64,000 nucleotides of DNA, from NCBI GenBank assembly GCA_049644285.1, contig JBARRP010000023.1:38197-102196 (forward strand). Direction: 5' to 3'. Shown piece by piece: positions 8,409 through 17,462 of this stretch. Position numbers and translations under genes: made by a program. The DNA comes from CAVRXT01 sp049644285 (lineage in GTDB: Bacteria; Acidobacteriota; Terriglobia; Acidiferrales; UBA7541). Positions within the stretch are counted from its first letter, which is position 1; every line of letters starts with the position of its first letter. The notes beneath the pieces are model-generated. The model did not search any database, was not told the DNA's origin, and worked only from the letters and a program-made list of their open reading frames with translations.

Positions 8409-9467
8409 CTAGCGCGACTCCGTTTCGCGAACTGGAACCGCGTCGACCGCGTTGAATTCAAACTCCGCGTCGCCTTCCAGGACTCCGCGGCTAGCGATGC
8501 GAGCCCGCAGGAGGCGGGCATCGGGGCAGACGATCTCGAGCAAATCCGTCGCACCGCCAAACGTCTGGGTTTGGATCTTCGCGCAGAATCGCACGACGCT
8601 TCCGTCGGCGGAAGCTTGGTTGCTTCCCGAAGCCAAACGGATGCACTCGGGCCTCACCGAGAAGACGGCTGGCCCAGCGTGGGCACTGTTCGTGCGCCAG
8701 GCAAGTGCACCGGCACGCGCGGTACCGCCGCTCACCTCAACCCGCAGCAGATTCGTTTGGCCGATGAACTGGGCGACGTAGGTGGTTGCGGGCCGGCTGT
8801 AGATTTCGCGCGGCGTGGCGACCTGTTCGAGGCCGCCGGCACGCAGCAGCGCAATGCGATCGGAGAGCGCCATCGCTTCTTCCTGGTCGTGGGTAACGAA
8901 GATGAAAGTGATGCCGACTTCGCGTTGCAGCGATTTCAACTCGAGCTGCATCTGCCCCCGCAGATTGGCGTCGAGGGCAGACAGAGGCTCGTCGAGGAGC
9001 AGCACCTGCGGGCGGTTGACGAGAGCGCGCGCCAGGGCAATGCGCTGTTGCTGTCCACCGCTCAGCCGCACGGGCGCCGACTGCGCGTACTCGGTCATCT
9101 TGACCATGGCGAGCGCCTGTTCGACGCGGGCTGGAATCTCGGCCCTCGCCGCACCCTGCGCGCGCAATCCATACGCCACGTTTTCGAACACAGAAAGGTG
9201 AGGGAATAACGCATAGCTTTGAAAGACGGTATTCACCGGACGCTTGTAGGGCGGCAGGTGCTCGAGGCGCTCTCCGCCCATCCAGATTTCGCCGCTGTCC
9301 GGCTGCTCGAAGCCGGCAATCATGCGCAAGAGCGTCGTTTTGCCGGAGCCGCTCTCGCCCAAGATGGTGAGGAACTCTCCGGCGGCAACTTCGAGGGAAA
9401 TCCCTCGCAAGACTTCACGGTTTCCGAATCGCTTGGCCAGATTGCGGATGGAAAGCAGCGGAGTCAC
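8409..9467 (-). CDS. potA: Spermidine/putrescine-type ABC transporter ATPase (PotA-like)
   Basis: The 352-residue ATPase has all nucleotide-binding motifs in order: Walker A GESGSGKTT (about 37-45), the Q-loop FQSYALFPH, the signature LSGGQQQRIALARAL, Walker B VLLLDEPLSALD and the switch His in FVTHDQEEAM. After residue 240 comes a TOBE-type regulatory domain, as in PotA and MalK. It powers the PotBC-like channel from the cytoplasmic face. The start is GTG in a GTGA overlap with the stop of the potD-like gene. The motif order and length match PotA (about 350-380 residues) closely; the specific ligand cannot be told from the ATPase alone. Confidence 0.93.
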   Translation of the reverse strand: MTPLLSIRNLAKRFGNREVLRGISLEVAAGEFLTILGESGSGKTTLLRMIAGFEQPDSGEIWMGGERLEHLPPYKRPVNTVFQSYALFPHLSVFENVAYGLRAQGAARAEIPARVEQALAMVKMTEYAQSAPVRLSGGQQQRIALARALVNRPQVLLLDEPLSALDANLRGQMQLELKSLQREVGITFIFVTHDQEEAMALSDRIALLRAGGLEQVATPREIYSRPATTYVAQFIGQTNLLRVEVSGGTARAGALAWRTNSAHAGPAVFSVRPECIRLASGSNQASADGSVVRFCAKIQTQTFGGATDLLEIVCPDARLLRARIASRGVLEGDAEFEFNAVDAVPVRETESR

Positions 9468-10663
9468 TGAGCGGCTTTGACCTCGTTCCAGATTTCGTTG
9501 TACTTCGCGCGCCGGGGCACGTTCTGCCAGAAGTAAATTCTGGTCATGTAATTGTCCACATCGTCCAGGTGGAGGTTTTTCTTCTGGTCGTCGGCCATGA
9601 ATTGCGCCGCCTGAGGATTCGCGGGGACGTAGCCGGTGACGTCGGCGACTTGCTTCTGCGTTTTTGCTGCGATCATGAATTCGAGGAACTGCAAGGCGAG
9701 GTCTTTATGCTCGCTCGCGGCCGTGATCATCAAGTGGTCGATCCAACCGGTCGTGTTTTCTTTCGGGATGGTTTCGCCGATGGGGAAGTGAGCGGCACGG
9801 AGCTGGTTGGTCATCAGCGGCCAGCCCATCGCAGCGGCAATTTCGTGATTTTCGAAGAGGTTGGTGAGCTCGCCCCCGGTGGTCCAGATCTTGCGGATGT
9901 TCGGCTTGAGCTCGAGCAGCTTTTTCTTGACGTTTTCCAGTTCTGGGTCGCTGAGATTATAGAGGTGGCTGGGATCAGGCTTGTCGTAGCCAAGAAGCTG
10001 GGCGGCCATGTAGAGAGTCGAAAGTTCATCCCAAACCGAGATTTTGCCTTTGTATTTGGGATCCCACAGCGCTGCCCAACTGTCGGGCGTCTTCGCGAAC
10101 GCAGTGGCGTCGTAGAGAAGGGGATTGGGGCCCCATGTGAACGGCACACCGTAGACATTGCCGTTCAGCCGCACCAGGGGGAGGGAACGCAGGCGCGAGG
10201 AGAGTTGTTCGTAAGACGGGAGCTTCGAGAGGTCGAGTGGCGTCGCCAGATTCGACGAAGCGACCATCGTGGCCACATCGCTTGAGGGAGAAATCACATC
10301 GTAGTTGCTGGCGCTTCCCCCGCGCAGTTTCGCGACCAGCTCATCACTCGAGCCCATGTAGGAAGCGCTGATCTTGCATTGATGCGACTCCTCGAAGGCG
10401 TGGACGTAGGATGGGTCCGCATAACCTTCCCAAACAAGCAGGCTGAGGGTAGGAGTTTGCTTACGGCAGGAAATCGTTGCCACCGCAGCGAGAATAACCA
10501 AAGCCACCGCGCAGAGCTTGGCAGCGTGCCGGAAGATGAGATTCAGAGCGGCCGTCGGGGGTTGAAAACTCCGACCGCTGAATGAAAAAAGGCTGGGGAT
10601 GTTGCGGTTAAGACCGCGACCCACAAAGCTTAAGACATTTTTCTGCGAGCTGGCAGCTCTCAT
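9464..10663 (-). CDS. potD: Polyamine-type periplasmic substrate-binding protein (PotD-like), lipoprotein
   Basis: The product has about 399 residues. An N-terminal basic and Phe-rich stretch leads to a hydrophobic helix and a lipobox-like ATISC, so it is probably lipid-anchored. The mature part starts LSLLVWEGYADPSYVHAFEE, the start typical of PotD/PotF-type proteins, and continues with SSDELVAKLRGG, YDVISPSSDVA and VPFTWGPNPLLYD. The last part includes EHKDLALQFLEFMI and GYVPANPQA. ATG at 10663 is chosen because it overlaps the amidohydrolase stop (ATGA), giving translational coupling; the frame is open upstream but that part lies inside the amidohydrolase gene and is rich in Arg and Ser. 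It delivers ligand to the PotBC-like permeases. Confidence 0.9.
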   Translation of the reverse strand: MRAASSQKNVLSFVGRGLNRNIPSLFSFSGRSFQPPTAALNLIFRHAAKLCAVALVILAAVATISCRKQTPTLSLLVWEGYADPSYVHAFEESHQCKISASYMGSSDELVAKLRGGSASNYDVISPSSDVATMVASSNLATPLDLSKLPSYEQLSSRLRSLPLVRLNGNVYGVPFTWGPNPLLYDATAFAKTPDSWAALWDPKYKGKISVWDELSTLYMAAQLLGYDKPDPSHLYNLSDPELENVKKKLLELKPNIRKIWTTGGELTNLFENHEIAAAMGWPLMTNQLRAAHFPIGETIPKENTTGWIDHLMITAASEHKDLALQFLEFMIAAKTQKQVADVTGYVPANPQAAQFMADDQKKNLHLDDVDNYMTRIYFWQNVPRRAKYNEIWNEVKAAQ

Positions 10664-12411
10664 GGGCTCGTTGGCGCTCCCTGCGCCGCGGATTGAGGCA
10701 TCCATTCCGGCGCGCGATAGACAATCTTGCCTCCGACCATCGTCAGAAGCACTTGCGTGTTGTGGAGTTCGTGCGGAGCTACATCGAAGATGTTCTGCGA
10801 AACGACGATCAGGTCGGCCACTTTTCCGGGTTCGATCGATCCTTCGGACGTCTCGCGCTTTCCGGCATAAGCAGCGCCCAGAGTGTACGCTTCGACGGCT
10901 TGCGCGAGCGTTACCCGCTGCTCGGGAACCCAGCCGCCCGGTGGCTGACCCTCCGGCGTCTGCCGCGTAACCGCGTTTTCGAGGCCCGGCCACGGGCTGA
11001 GGGTGACAACATTCCAATCGCTGCCAAACGCAAGCCGGCCGCCGGCGGCGGCAATACTCTGCCACGCAAACGCGCGGGCTTGCCGTTCCTTGCCGGCGGC
11101 ACGTGTCCACACCCCCGTCTCGGCATCCGGATAGGCGTGCAAAGGCTGCATGCTGGCGATAACGCCGAGGGAACCAAAGCGAGGAATGTCGGCCGCCGAA
11201 ATTGTCTCAATGTGTTCGATGCGGTCGCGGGAATCCGTGGTGTGGTTCGCGCGGTGCGCGTCTTCGTATGCATCGAGGGCAAGGCGAACTGACCGGTCGC
11301 CAATGGCGTGCGTGAAAATTTGGAAACCGCGGCGGTCGAGCTCAGTGATTGCCTGCTTGTATTTGTCCGGTTGCCAGAAAGTAGAACCAATCAGGCTGGG
11401 ATCATCACTGTAGGGATCGAGCATCGCGGCGGTGTGGCTCTCGACGACGCCATCGAGGAAGAACTTCACGGCTCCCCCCGAAAGCCAATCGTCGTGAAAC
11501 CGCGCGCGGGCGCCTTCAAGCGCAGCGATGTCCGCCGGCTTCAGTTCAGGCGGATCGATGACTTTCGCGATGTAAAGCCGGAGAGTGAGCTGACCTTGGC
11601 GGCGGAGCTTATCGTACAGGTCGAGAGAATCGAAGTCGCCGCCGGCACTGTGGGCGCGCACGAGGCCGGCACGATTCGCTTCCAAGAAACCCTTTCTAAG
11701 CGCGGCGAGCTTTTCTTCGCGTGGGGTGGGCGGAAGTTTGTCACTGACGAGATCTCCCGCGGATTCTTTCAGAGCGCCGGTTGGTTCACCGGTCTTCGGG
11801 TCGCGCACGATTTTGCCATTCGGCGGATCGGGTGTGGTGCGAGTGATTCCAGCCATCTGAAGCGCTTTGCTGTTGGCCCAAGTGGTGTGCCCATCGAAGC
11901 CTTCCAGAAAAACGGGGCGATCGGGAAAGAGCTCATCGAGGTATTTCTTGTCAGGAAGGGCCTCGGCGCCGAATGCATCGTAAGTCCAACTTTGGCCGAG
12001 CAGCCATCCGTTTCCGGGATGTGCGGCAGCGTACGTTTTCAAAACTTGCTGGATCTCCGCTACGCTGTGGGTTCCCGCGAGTTCGGCCCGGCCGAGGGCC
12101 AGAGAACCTTCGAGAAAATGGATGTGACAGTCGGTGAATCCGGGAAGCACCAACCGCCCGCCTGCATCGAGGACCTGGGTCTTTGAGTCGCGATACGGAG
12201 CCACGTCGGCTTCGCTGCCAACAAAAACGATCTTGCCTCCGCGCATTGCGGCTGCTTCGGTCCAAGGCTGCTGCGCGTTAACGGTGTAAATTCTGGCATG
12301 CCGGATGATCACTTCGGCGGCAGGCCGGCTGGCAGGAGCCTTGGCGAGAATCGTGCCGACCACTCCTGTGAGGATCAGGCAGCCAGTCAGGATGAAGCCA
12401 CGATTGTTCAC
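10660..12411 (-). CDS. Exported amidohydrolase of the YtcJ / Amidohydro_3 type
   Basis: This 583-residue protein has a hydrophobic N-terminus (GFILTGCLILTGVVGTILA) suggesting export or membrane anchoring. The catalytic barrel of the metal-dependent amidohydrolase superfamily follows: LPGFTDCHIHFLEG carries the first H-x-H metal pair, GFQIFTHAIGD a further His, DRIEHIE another, and LAFGSDWNV the metal-binding Asp. The end, EGSIEPGKVADLIVVSQNIF, is the usual closing beta strand. YtcJ-like enzymes hydrolyse N-acyl or similar amide bonds but are poorly characterised. Its place as first gene of a coupled operon with a polyamine importer and amine oxidase suggests it releases a free amine from a conjugated form; this is inference. 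The start has no strong ribosome binding site. Confidence 0.88.
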   Translation of the reverse strand: MNNRGFILTGCLILTGVVGTILAKAPASRPAAEVIIRHARIYTVNAQQPWTEAAAMRGGKIVFVGSEADVAPYRDSKTQVLDAGGRLVLPGFTDCHIHFLEGSLALGRAELAGTHSVAEIQQVLKTYAAAHPGNGWLLGQSWTYDAFGAEALPDKKYLDELFPDRPVFLEGFDGHTTWANSKALQMAGITRTTPDPPNGKIVRDPKTGEPTGALKESAGDLVSDKLPPTPREEKLAALRKGFLEANRAGLVRAHSAGGDFDSLDLYDKLRRQGQLTLRLYIAKVIDPPELKPADIAALEGARARFHDDWLSGGAVKFFLDGVVESHTAAMLDPYSDDPSLIGSTFWQPDKYKQAITELDRRGFQIFTHAIGDRSVRLALDAYEDAHRANHTTDSRDRIEHIETISAADIPRFGSLGVIASMQPLHAYPDAETGVWTRAAGKERQARAFAWQSIAAAGGRLAFGSDWNVVTLSPWPGLENAVTRQTPEGQPPGGWVPEQRVTLAQAVEAYTLGAAYAGKRETSEGSIEPGKVADLIVVSQNIFDVAPHELHNTQVLLTMVGGKIVYRAPEWMPQSAAQGAPTSP

Positions 12412-12473
12412 AATTAGGCCCTCAAATCAGAGTGCAAGCCATAGCCGAATACGGCTGAAATGGTCCAGCTATT

Positions 12474-13301
12474 TCAAAACGTCGGAGGCGTGTTGACCCA
12501 AAGCACCCACGCTTCTTCCTTGCCTTGATTGGTCCAGCGATGTTGGACGTTGCTTTCGAAATAGAAGCTATCGCCGGGTGACAAATGATTGGTCTTCCCT
12601 CCGTCGAGGGTGATATCGAGAGTGCCGCGGATCATGTACAAGAATTCCTCGCCGTCGTGGGCGTAAGCCTCGCCGCTGCCGGCTCCGGGCGCGATGCGGA
12701 AGAGGTGAGGTTCCATCACCGTGTTGCCCCACGCGAGGAGCTCCATGCGCACGCCAGACCCAGCTTCGAGCACCTTCCGTTCCGGGGGCTTGACGTGGTG
12801 CGGATTCGCCTCGGTGGGGTCAAAGAGCGACAAAATGTTCAGATCGAAGAAATTGGCGAGGCGGCGGAGCGTGGCAACGGAAGCGCTCATCTGGCCGCGC
12901 TCGAGGGCGCTCAAGAATCCAATCGAGACACTCACGGGGCGGGCGACCTTGGCCAGGGAGAGCCCGCGCTTCAAACGCAGGCGCCGGAGCCGGGGACCAA
13001 TGGGGCTGGGCGTAACGCGGCCCAGGCGGCGAAGCAGGCCCTGGGACTTCAGCAGGTGGACGATCGCTGGGGCGTTCATCCCGCGGGAGCGGCGGAGGAA
13101 TTGAGCGCGCTTCAGCAGGCGCACATCCTGATCGGTGAAGAGGCGGTAATGGCTGTGCGTGCGGGCGGGGGCGATGAGACCGAGGGTCTCCCAAGTGCGC
13201 AGTATCGAGGGCGAGACCCCGACCAGCCGAGCGACGTCTCCGATCCGCAGATAGCCCTGCGCGCGCACGGGCCGGGCGGAAAGATGACGAGAGGTGGCCA
13301 A
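12474..13301 (-). CDS. Three-domain regulator: MerR HTH, Xre HTH and cupin
   Basis: The 275-residue protein joins three domains. Residues 16-85 are a MerR-type DNA-binding domain (YLRIGDVARLVGVSPSILRTWE, then SHYRLFTDQDV). Residues 103-160 are an Xre/Cro helix-turn-helix (LRRLRLKRGLSLAKVARPVSVSIGFLSALERGQ). Residues 185-270 are a single-strand-barrel cupin with G-E-E-F-L-Y-M-I-R-G and P-G-D-S-F-Y-F motifs and a final His. The Xre-cupin half is the architecture of PuuR, the E. coli putrescine repressor. It lies between the importer operon (63 bases downstream, same strand) and the divergent receptor operon, so it probably controls both in response to an amine or derived aldehyde. Confidence 0.88.
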   Translation of the reverse strand: MATSRHLSARPVRAQGYLRIGDVARLVGVSPSILRTWETLGLIAPARTHSHYRLFTDQDVRLLKRAQFLRRSRGMNAPAIVHLLKSQGLLRRLGRVTPSPIGPRLRRLRLKRGLSLAKVARPVSVSIGFLSALERGQMSASVATLRRLANFFDLNILSLFDPTEANPHHVKPPERKVLEAGSGVRMELLAWGNTVMEPHLFRIAPGAGSGEAYAHDGEEFLYMIRGTLDITLDGGKTNHLSPGDSFYFESNVQHRWTNQGKEEAWVLWVNTPPTF

Positions 13302-13313
13302 TCCAGTTTCCCC

Positions 13314-13342
13314 TTGACAAGCCCCAGAGCTTCCACTAAGGT
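13314..13342 (+). promoter_or_regulatory. Probable sigma-70 promoter for the receptor/aminotransferase operon
   Basis: A consensus TTGACA lies at 13314-13319 and TAAGGT at 13337-13342 with a 17-base spacer. The -35 is perfect and the -10 weak, which fits an activated promoter. The segment starts 13 bases from the regulator's start codon. A second TAAGGTT copy lies at 13355, 18 bases after the first, and might be an operator half-site. Confidence 0.55.
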
Positions 13343-13348
13343 TCGCGG

Positions 13349-13378
13349 ATTATAGTAAGGTTTATTCGCGGCGCGCAA
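13349..13378 (-). promoter_or_regulatory. Probable promoter for the MerR-Xre-cupin regulator
   Basis: Read on the minus strand there is a perfect TATAAT (plus coordinates 13349-13354) with TTGCGC 18 bases upstream (13373-13378). The -35 is poor, the -10 perfect. It lies back to back with the plus-strand promoter, so one bound regulator could affect both directions. Confidence 0.5.
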
Positions 13379-13444
13379 TCAAAAAAGTTCTGCGGGCCAG
13401 GGGTGGTCCGGCGGGTTGGGGGATGCTTCCTCGAAGGAGCTGAG

Positions 13445-16400
13445 ATGAAATCAATGACGATTCTGCGGATTGGTGTGTGCGTGTGTTTGAGTCTTCTCCT
13501 TGGCGGGGCAACGTTCGCGCAAACTACAGGAACGATTCGCGGGTCCGTCAAGGATCCCTCGGGGGCGGTTGTGCCGGGAGCGAACCTGAGGGCGACGCTG
13601 CAAGGGACGGACACGACGCGCACCGCATCCTCGGATGCAGACGGAGACTTTGAGTTCCCGGAATTGGCCGTTGGTCACTACACTGTGACAGTGGAGGCGA
13701 CAGGCTTCAAGAAGTTCAATGTCAAAGACATCGAAGTAAGCCTGGGACATGTCACCGCCGTGAATGCCGCACTTCAGGTTGGGGAATCGGCTCAGACGGT
13801 TACGGTGGAAAGCGAAGCGGCTCAAGTGGAGACCACGAGTACGCAGATGGGGGCCGTGGTGAACGATATCGCCATACGGCAGCTTCCCTTGAATAAGCGC
13901 GACACTTATCAATTGTTGCAACTCCAACCGGGTGTCCAGTCTCAATTGGGAGCGAACCTATTCTACGGCAGCGACCAGGCCGGGGTCGTCTCCGTGAATG
14001 GGGGCCGCGGCCGCTCGAACAACTACATGGTGAATGGCGGCGACGGGAACGACATTTTCGTGAATCTGCCCGCAATTCAGCCATCCCCCGATGCCATCGA
14101 AGAGTTCCGCGTGTTGACAAACACATTTGACGCGGAGTACGGACGCAACTCCGGGTCGGTCGTCAACGTCGTGACCAAGTCCGGCACCAACGAAATTCAC
14201 GGAGACTTTTATGATTTCTTCCGAAATAAGGTGCTGGATGCCAGAAACCCCTTCGATAGCACCGTGGCTGATTGGAAACAGAACCAATTTGGGGCTACTT
14301 TGGGCGCACCCATTAAGAAGGACCGGACGTTTATCTTCGGTTCGTACGAAGGCAATCGGCAGATTGAGGGGCAATCCTCGGGCAACGTCTTTGTTCCAAC
14401 CTCGCAGGAGGCCGCTGGCAACTTCTCGGCCGCGGGCTCCACGTTCACAGGCACGCTATCGAATGCTTTCTTTGCCGGTATAATAGGAGCGCGCACGACG
14501 GGCAACACCGGCCAGAATTGCGATAGTGCTGCGAGGAAAGAGCAGGCTGCTGCAGGGCTACCACCGACAGGTGTTACAAATGCTGCGGGGGGCCTGTTTC
14601 AGAACATTTTTCCGAACAACAAAATCCCCATCGAGTGTTTTGACCCTGTTGCCCTCGATCTGTACAACCAATTTGTCGCTCCCCTTCCGAACAGCGGCAG
14701 CGGCACTGTCAGTTTGAATCCAGGTGAGCACGACCGGGGGGACCAATTCACAATTCGGTTCGACCACAAGATCAGTGCGACCCAGCAATTCAGCGCTTAC
14801 TACTACTTCACGGATAATTCCAAGACCGAGCCCTTTTCGTTCTTCCAGGCGGCGGGTGCAAACGTTCCTGGGTTTGGCGCTCTTTTCGCGACGCGCGTTC
14901 AGCAGTGGAACCTGAGCCATACCTGGACGATCGGGTCCTCGGCTGTCAACGAATTTCGTTTCAGCTACTTCCGTGAAGGGCAGGGGAAATTGGACCACCC
15001 GGCATTCGTCAGCTCCGACGGCACAGCGCATAGCGCGTGTAAGACTGTTTCGGCTGCATTTTGCTTCTCAGATCCGGCCAATCTGGCCGCGGGGATCACG
15101 ACAAGACTACCGGGGCATGCCGGTGTGCCGTTTATCAGCGTTTCGGGTGGATTTGTGATCGGAAATAATTTCGAAGGGGAACTTCCGCAAGTGGGTAACA
15201 CCTTCCAATGGATGGACAACTACACGAAGATCATCGGAAAACACAGCTTCAAGTTTGGCGGTGATGTGCATCGCCAGCGTTTTGACCAGTTCTTATTTTT
15301 CGAGACCACCGGATTCTTTACCTTTCAGTCCAACCAAGCCTCTCCTTCCGGGAATGACGTCGGATTCAGCGATGCCTACCCAAACTACTTTTTGGGGCAG
15401 CCGACCTCTTACGGACAGGGAGCGGCTCAAGCAGAGGACCTCCGGAACACCCAGCTTTTTGTGTTTGCCCAGGACAGTTGGAAGCTTCGCCCGAGCGTAA
15501 CCCTAAATTACGGCTTGCGCTGGGAGTTGAACACTAACTACTACGACCTTGGAAACCGGTTGCAGACGTTTCGACCAGGTCAAGCTGACAAACTCTACCC
15601 GTGCTTGCTGAATCCTGCTCAGCCCAGTAGTGCAGCATTGATTGCAGCTTTCGGGAGTGCAAAATGCGGTCCCAACGACCCGGGCAATGCTGTCTTTCCT
15701 CTTGGGGAGCTGGTCCCCGGCGACCCCGGGGTTCCTCGCGGGCTGACCCAAACTTACTACAGGTCGTTTGCCCCTCGCATTGGTTTGGCTTGGAGTCCAG
15801 GTTGGACGGGAGGTTGGCTTTCCAAGCTAACGGGTGGGCCCGGCAAGTCGAGCGTCCGAATGGGCTGGGGGCTCTTCTATAATCCGATCGAGCAGCTTGT
15901 CCTCGAACAATTCAGTGCCGAGCCGCCGTTCGGCGGGAGCACCCTGCTATCGGGTACGCTGTTCAACACCCCATTCGAATTCCAGAGCGGTGGTCAAGCT
16001 CCGAATCCGTTCGTCGGAGTGATTCAACAGACTCCTAAGACGCCATGCTTCAACCCAAGCGGTCCCACGGGTTGTGTGGACTGGTCGTTGTTCCGACCTT
16101 TACTGCTTTTTGGAGAATTCCAGCCGCACATGCGGTCTCAGTATTCTGTGCAGTACAACTTCAACATCGAGCGCCAGTTGGGTAAGGACATGATCTTCCA
16201 GATTGGCTACGTCGGCACACAGGCCCACCGCCTATTGGCGTCGCACGAATTGAACGGTGGCAACGCGCGGACCTGCCTGGATTTGAATGCCATCTCTACC
16301 TTCTATACTAATGCCGGTAACAGCGCGCTGGCGTCGGCGTATTCTTGCGGTCCATTCTTCGCTGACTCCCCCTTCAGCTTGCCAGCCGGCACAATTCCAC

Positions 16401-17299
16401 CTGGATTCACACTCCACTTGCCATATGGCAGCATTCCGTCTGTGACTGGGTCAGCGGCCAACCCCAGCCCGGCCATTACATTGGTTGGCCTGCGGCCATT
16501 CTCCTCACCATTCTGCCATCCGACGACCGGAGTGGGCTGCCCACCGGATAGCATCCCTGTATTCGGCAGCATCTTTGCTCAGGACACCATCGGTAATTCG
16601 AACTACAATTCGCTTCAGCTGCTTCTGGAAAGGCATTTCTCAAAGGGTTTACAATTCCAGGCAGCGTACACGTTCAGCAAGTCCATTGACGACTCTTCCA
16701 GTTTTGAAAGCATCCTGAACCCCCTCAATTTCCGGAAGACTCGATCATTGTCGCTCTTCGACGCTACGCACCGATTCGTCTTTAGCCCCTACTGGGAGCT
16801 GCCGATTGCCAAACATCAAGGCTTGACTGGGAAGTTGATCAACGGCTGGGCTGTATCGGGCATTATCACCTACCAGACCGGTTTCCCGATTCGCATCGAC
16901 TCCTCGAATGACATCGAACTGGAAAACAGCTTTGATTTCGAGCCGATCGGCGTCCCGCAACTGAGTGGCCCAGTCCATTTCCTGAACCCTAAAACGCATG
17001 GAGGCCAACTCTTCGACACGAGCGTATTCAATGACGCTGCTCCGGGGACTTTTGGAAACGCGCCGCGATCGCTTTGTTGCGGGCCAGCAATTAGCCAGAC
17101 GGATCTTTCATTCCAGAAGACCACGTCGATCACGGAGAAAACCAGACTGGAGTTCCGGGCGGATTTCTTCAACATCTGGAACCACACGCAATTCCTTAAC
17201 CCCGACGGGAATTTCAGCAATCTCGGCAGCACCTTCGGGTTCGTAACAAAGGCGCGTGATCCGCGGCTCATCCAGTTCGGTCTGAAGTTCTCGTTCTGA
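13445..17299 (+). CDS. TonB-dependent outer-membrane receptor with carboxypeptidase-regulatory domain
   Basis: The 1284-residue protein has a signal peptide (ILRIGVCVCLSLLLGGATFAQ), then a carboxypeptidase-regulatory-like beta-sandwich (GTIRGSVKDPSGAVVPGANL ... GFKKFNVKDIEVSLG). A plug domain follows (IRQLPLNKRDTYQLLQLQPGV, then VVNVVTKSGTNEIHGDFYDFFRN) and a long beta-barrel ending in the aromatic LIQFGLKFSF. This is the Oar-like receptor group that is greatly expanded in Acidobacteriota. ATG 13445 is preceded by GAAGGAGC; the frame is open further upstream without support. It heads a plus-strand set with amine-catabolic genes, so it may admit polyamines or polyamine conjugates through the outer membrane, but ligand specificity cannot be read from sequence. 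Confidence 0.93.
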   Translation: MKSMTILRIGVCVCLSLLLGGATFAQTTGTIRGSVKDPSGAVVPGANLRATLQGTDTTRTASSDADGDFEFPELAVGHYTVTVEATGFKKFNVKDIEVSLGHVTAVNAALQVGESAQTVTVESEAAQVETTSTQMGAVVNDIAIRQLPLNKRDTYQLLQLQPGVQSQLGANLFYGSDQAGVVSVNGGRGRSNNYMVNGGDGNDIFVNLPAIQPSPDAIEEFRVLTNTFDAEYGRNSGSVVNVVTKSGTNEIHGDFYDFFRNKVLDARNPFDSTVADWKQNQFGATLGAPIKKDRTFIFGSYEGNRQIEGQSSGNVFVPTSQEAAGNFSAAGSTFTGTLSNAFFAGIIGARTTGNTGQNCDSAARKEQAAAGLPPTGVTNAAGGLFQNIFPNNKIPIECFDPVALDLYNQFVAPLPNSGSGTVSLNPGEHDRGDQFTIRFDHKISATQQFSAYYYFTDNSKTEPFSFFQAAGANVPGFGALFATRVQQWNLSHTWTIGSSAVNEFRFSYFREGQGKLDHPAFVSSDGTAHSACKTVSAAFCFSDPANLAAGITTRLPGHAGVPFISVSGGFVIGNNFEGELPQVGNTFQWMDNYTKIIGKHSFKFGGDVHRQRFDQFLFFETTGFFTFQSNQASPSGNDVGFSDAYPNYFLGQPTSYGQGAAQAEDLRNTQLFVFAQDSWKLRPSVTLNYGLRWELNTNYYDLGNRLQTFRPGQADKLYPCLLNPAQPSSAALIAAFGSAKCGPNDPGNAVFPLGELVPGDPGVPRGLTQTYYRSFAPRIGLAWSPGWTGGWLSKLTGGPGKSSVRMGWGLFYNPIEQLVLEQFSAEPPFGGSTLLSGTLFNTPFEFQSGGQAPNPFVGVIQQTPKTPCFNPSGPTGCVDWSLFRPLLLFGEFQPHMRSQYSVQYNFNIERQLGKDMIFQIGYVGTQAHRLLASHELNGGNARTCLDLNAISTFYTNAGNSALASAYSCGPFFADSPFSLPAGTIPPGFTLHLPYGSIPSVTGSAANPSPAITLVGLRPFSSPFCHPTTGVGCPPDSIPVFGSIFAQDTIGNSNYNSLQLLLERHFSKGLQFQAAYTFSKSIDDSSSFESILNPLNFRKTRSLSLFDATHRFVFSPYWELPIAKHQGLTGKLINGWAVSGIITYQTGFPIRIDSSNDIELENSFDFEPIGVPQLSGPVHFLNPKTHGGQLFDTSVFNDAAPGTFGNAPRSLCCGPAISQTDLSFQKTTSITEKTRLEFRADFFNIWNHTQFLNPDGNFSNLGSTFGFVTKARDPRLIQFGLKFSF

Positions 17300-17462
17300 T
17301 CCACTGGAAAGGGGGATAACGGTTGGCAGTTGCCGCTCATCATTTCATTCTATGCGTCGGCTCAGCCGAGGCCTTTGAATTTCTGTGGATTGAAGACTCT
17401 TTGAGCCGCTGCCGGACGCGGAGGCGAGAATCCCCATAACCTGTTCGTAAGGGAGAGCACCC

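Noticed and set aside
10664..11110. A long N-terminal extension of the PotD-like protein
   Set aside because: The frame is open there but overlaps the amidohydrolase gene in another frame, is Arg/Ser-rich and lacks a signal peptide; the ATGA-coupled start at 10663 fits better.
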